DNA of 13,738 nucleotides. Origin: DATLAN01 sp035527455 (lineage in GTDB: Bacteria > Planctomycetota > Planctomycetia > Pirellulales > Thermoguttaceae). Where the stretch lies: positions 1 through 13,738 of the forward strand of contig DATLAN010000666.1 of the NCBI GenBank assembly GCA_035527455.1, read 5' to 3'. This document shows, piece by piece, positions 12,998-13,738 of this stretch. Each line of letters starts with the position of its first letter. The stretch's first letter is position 1. The position numbers were made by a program, and so were the translations under genes. The notes beneath the pieces are model-generated. The model made no database searches and was not told where the DNA came from. It saw only the letters and a list, made by a program, of their open reading frames with translations.

Positions 12998-13738
12998 ATG
13001 AAGAGAAGACTCAGCCGTCGCCGATTCGTCGCCCGAACTGCCGTCGCCGCCGGGGCGGTCGCCGCCGGGCTGCACCTGCCGGCCATGGTCTCCGCGGCCG
13101 CCGAGGGATGGGGCGATCTGACCGGCCGGTTCCTTTACGATGGAACACCGCCGGAGCGCCGGAAGCTCACGGTCGATAAGGACATCGAGTGCTGCGGCAA
13201 GTTCGACATCCGCGACGAGTCGTTGATGGTCGGCCCGGACGGCGGATTGGCCAACGTCTTCGTCTACGTCCGCTCCCGCGGCGTGGAAATCTGCCCGGAG
13301 CTGGAGGCGTCGGTCGAAAAGGACGTGTTGCTGGACAATCGCGACTGCATCTTCATACCGCACTGCATGACCATCTGGTACGAGAAGCAGCAGTATTACG
13401 TGGTCAACTCCGATCCGGTGGCCCAGAACGTGGCCTTCACCCCGCTGGGCGACGTGCCGGTGAACAAGATCATCCCGGTCGGCGGGGAGTTCCGGCACCA
13501 GTTCGGCCGCAAGCAGACCCTGCCCGTGAAGGTGGCCTGCAACTACCACCCCTGGGAAAGCGCCTACGTGCTGCCGCTCGACCATCCTTATGCGGCCGTC
13601 TCGGCCGCCGACGGCACCTTCACGATCCCGAAGCTGCCGGCCGGCGACCTGGAGTTCCAGGTCTGGCACGAGAAGATCGGCTATCTCGATACGCCCCAGT
13701 GGACCGGCGGACGCTTCGAGATGACCATCCAGCCGGGC
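12998..13738 (+). CDS. Tat-exported cupredoxin-like protein, truncated by the window edge
   Basis: The first 247 residues are present and the frame is still open at the edge. A Tat signal (SRRRFVARTAVAAGAVAAGL, residues 6-25, SRRxFVA type) ends near VSAAAEG. The mature part begins GWGDLTGRFLYDGTPPERRK and includes IPHCMTIW (120-127; His122, Cys123) and VACNYHPWESAYVLPLDHPY (179-198). C-N-Y-H-P-W resembles the copper-binding CxxHPW segment of cupredoxin-like proteins often followed, as here, by a carboxypeptidase-regulatory-like beta domain (AVSAADGTFTIPKLPAG, then WHEKIG). Candidate copper ligands are His122, Cys181 and His184. The Met often found after HPW is Glu187 here. It is a periplasmic protein by its signal, and a copper electron carrier or enzyme accepting electrons from the cytochrome complex is plausible from context only. 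Its gene may once have directly followed an octaheme-type cytochrome gene. Confidence 0.82.
   Translation, partial: MKRRLSRRRFVARTAVAAGAVAAGLHLPAMVSAAAEGWGDLTGRFLYDGTPPERRKLTVDKDIECCGKFDIRDESLMVGPDGGLANVFVYVRSRGVEICPELEASVEKDVLLDNRDCIFIPHCMTIWYEKQQYYVVNSDPVAQNVAFTPLGDVPVNKIIPVGGEFRHQFGRKQTLPVKVACNYHPWESAYVLPLDHPYAAVSAADGTFTIPKLPAGDLEFQVWHEKIGYLDTPQWTGGRFEMTIQPG

Noticed and set aside
12617..13669. 350-residue minus-strand open frame at the right end
   Set aside because: The plus strand there has a strong Shine-Dalgarno, a Tat signal and a cupredoxin-like sequence; the minus frame has no such signals.

Overview
The window looks like the chromosome of a planctomycete, most likely of the Pirellulales type. 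The reasons are high-GC coding sequence, a small membrane protein with an NPYxSP-like N-terminus, an exported protein opening with CSTPVFRYAMYNWP, a split cytochrome b6-type complex paired with a very large multiheme cytochrome c, and heptanucleotide tandem repeats and GC-rich hairpins between genes. The taxonomic assignment rests on recalled family resemblance, not on a search.

Layout. Positions 1-2063 (+) hold an edge fragment, a small membrane protein, an exported dual-specificity/tyrosine phosphatase-like protein and leucyl/phenylalanyl-tRNA--protein transferase (aat). Positions 2207-10625 (+) look like one respiratory gene cluster: a promoter-like element, an exported protein of unknown function, a Tat-dependent Rieske protein, a cytochrome b6-like protein that keeps the cysteine used for heme c_i, a subunit IV-like protein with a five-helix N-terminal extension, and a 1387-residue membrane-anchored octaheme cytochrome c with a coiled coil and a PDZ-like domain. 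Together they would form a quinol:cytochrome c/cupredoxin oxidoreductase of the Rieske/cytochrome b family, with the octaheme protein replacing cytochrome c1/f as electron acceptor.

Positions 10626 to about 12860 form an accessory island. All four genes lie on the minus strand: a PIN-domain toxin with an overlapping antitoxin-like gene, a CPCC-type cysteine-rich protein, and a protein with an R-x4-H motif of the HEPN type. The gene ends overlap imperfect hairpins with extrahelical bases, resembling degenerate integron attC sites, and a 14-bp direct repeat brackets the HEPN-like gene. No integrase is visible, so this could be an integrase-less attC cluster (CALIN-like). Right after the island, positions 12866-12952 encode a fragment matching the C-terminus of the octaheme cytochrome, in frame with the next gene. 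This suggests that the cytochrome-to-cupredoxin junction was disrupted or rearranged.

The window ends inside a Tat-exported cupredoxin-like protein (12998 onward, +) with a CNYHPW motif. It may be a copper carrier for the same electron-transfer chain. No rRNA, tRNA, CRISPR array or transposase was seen.
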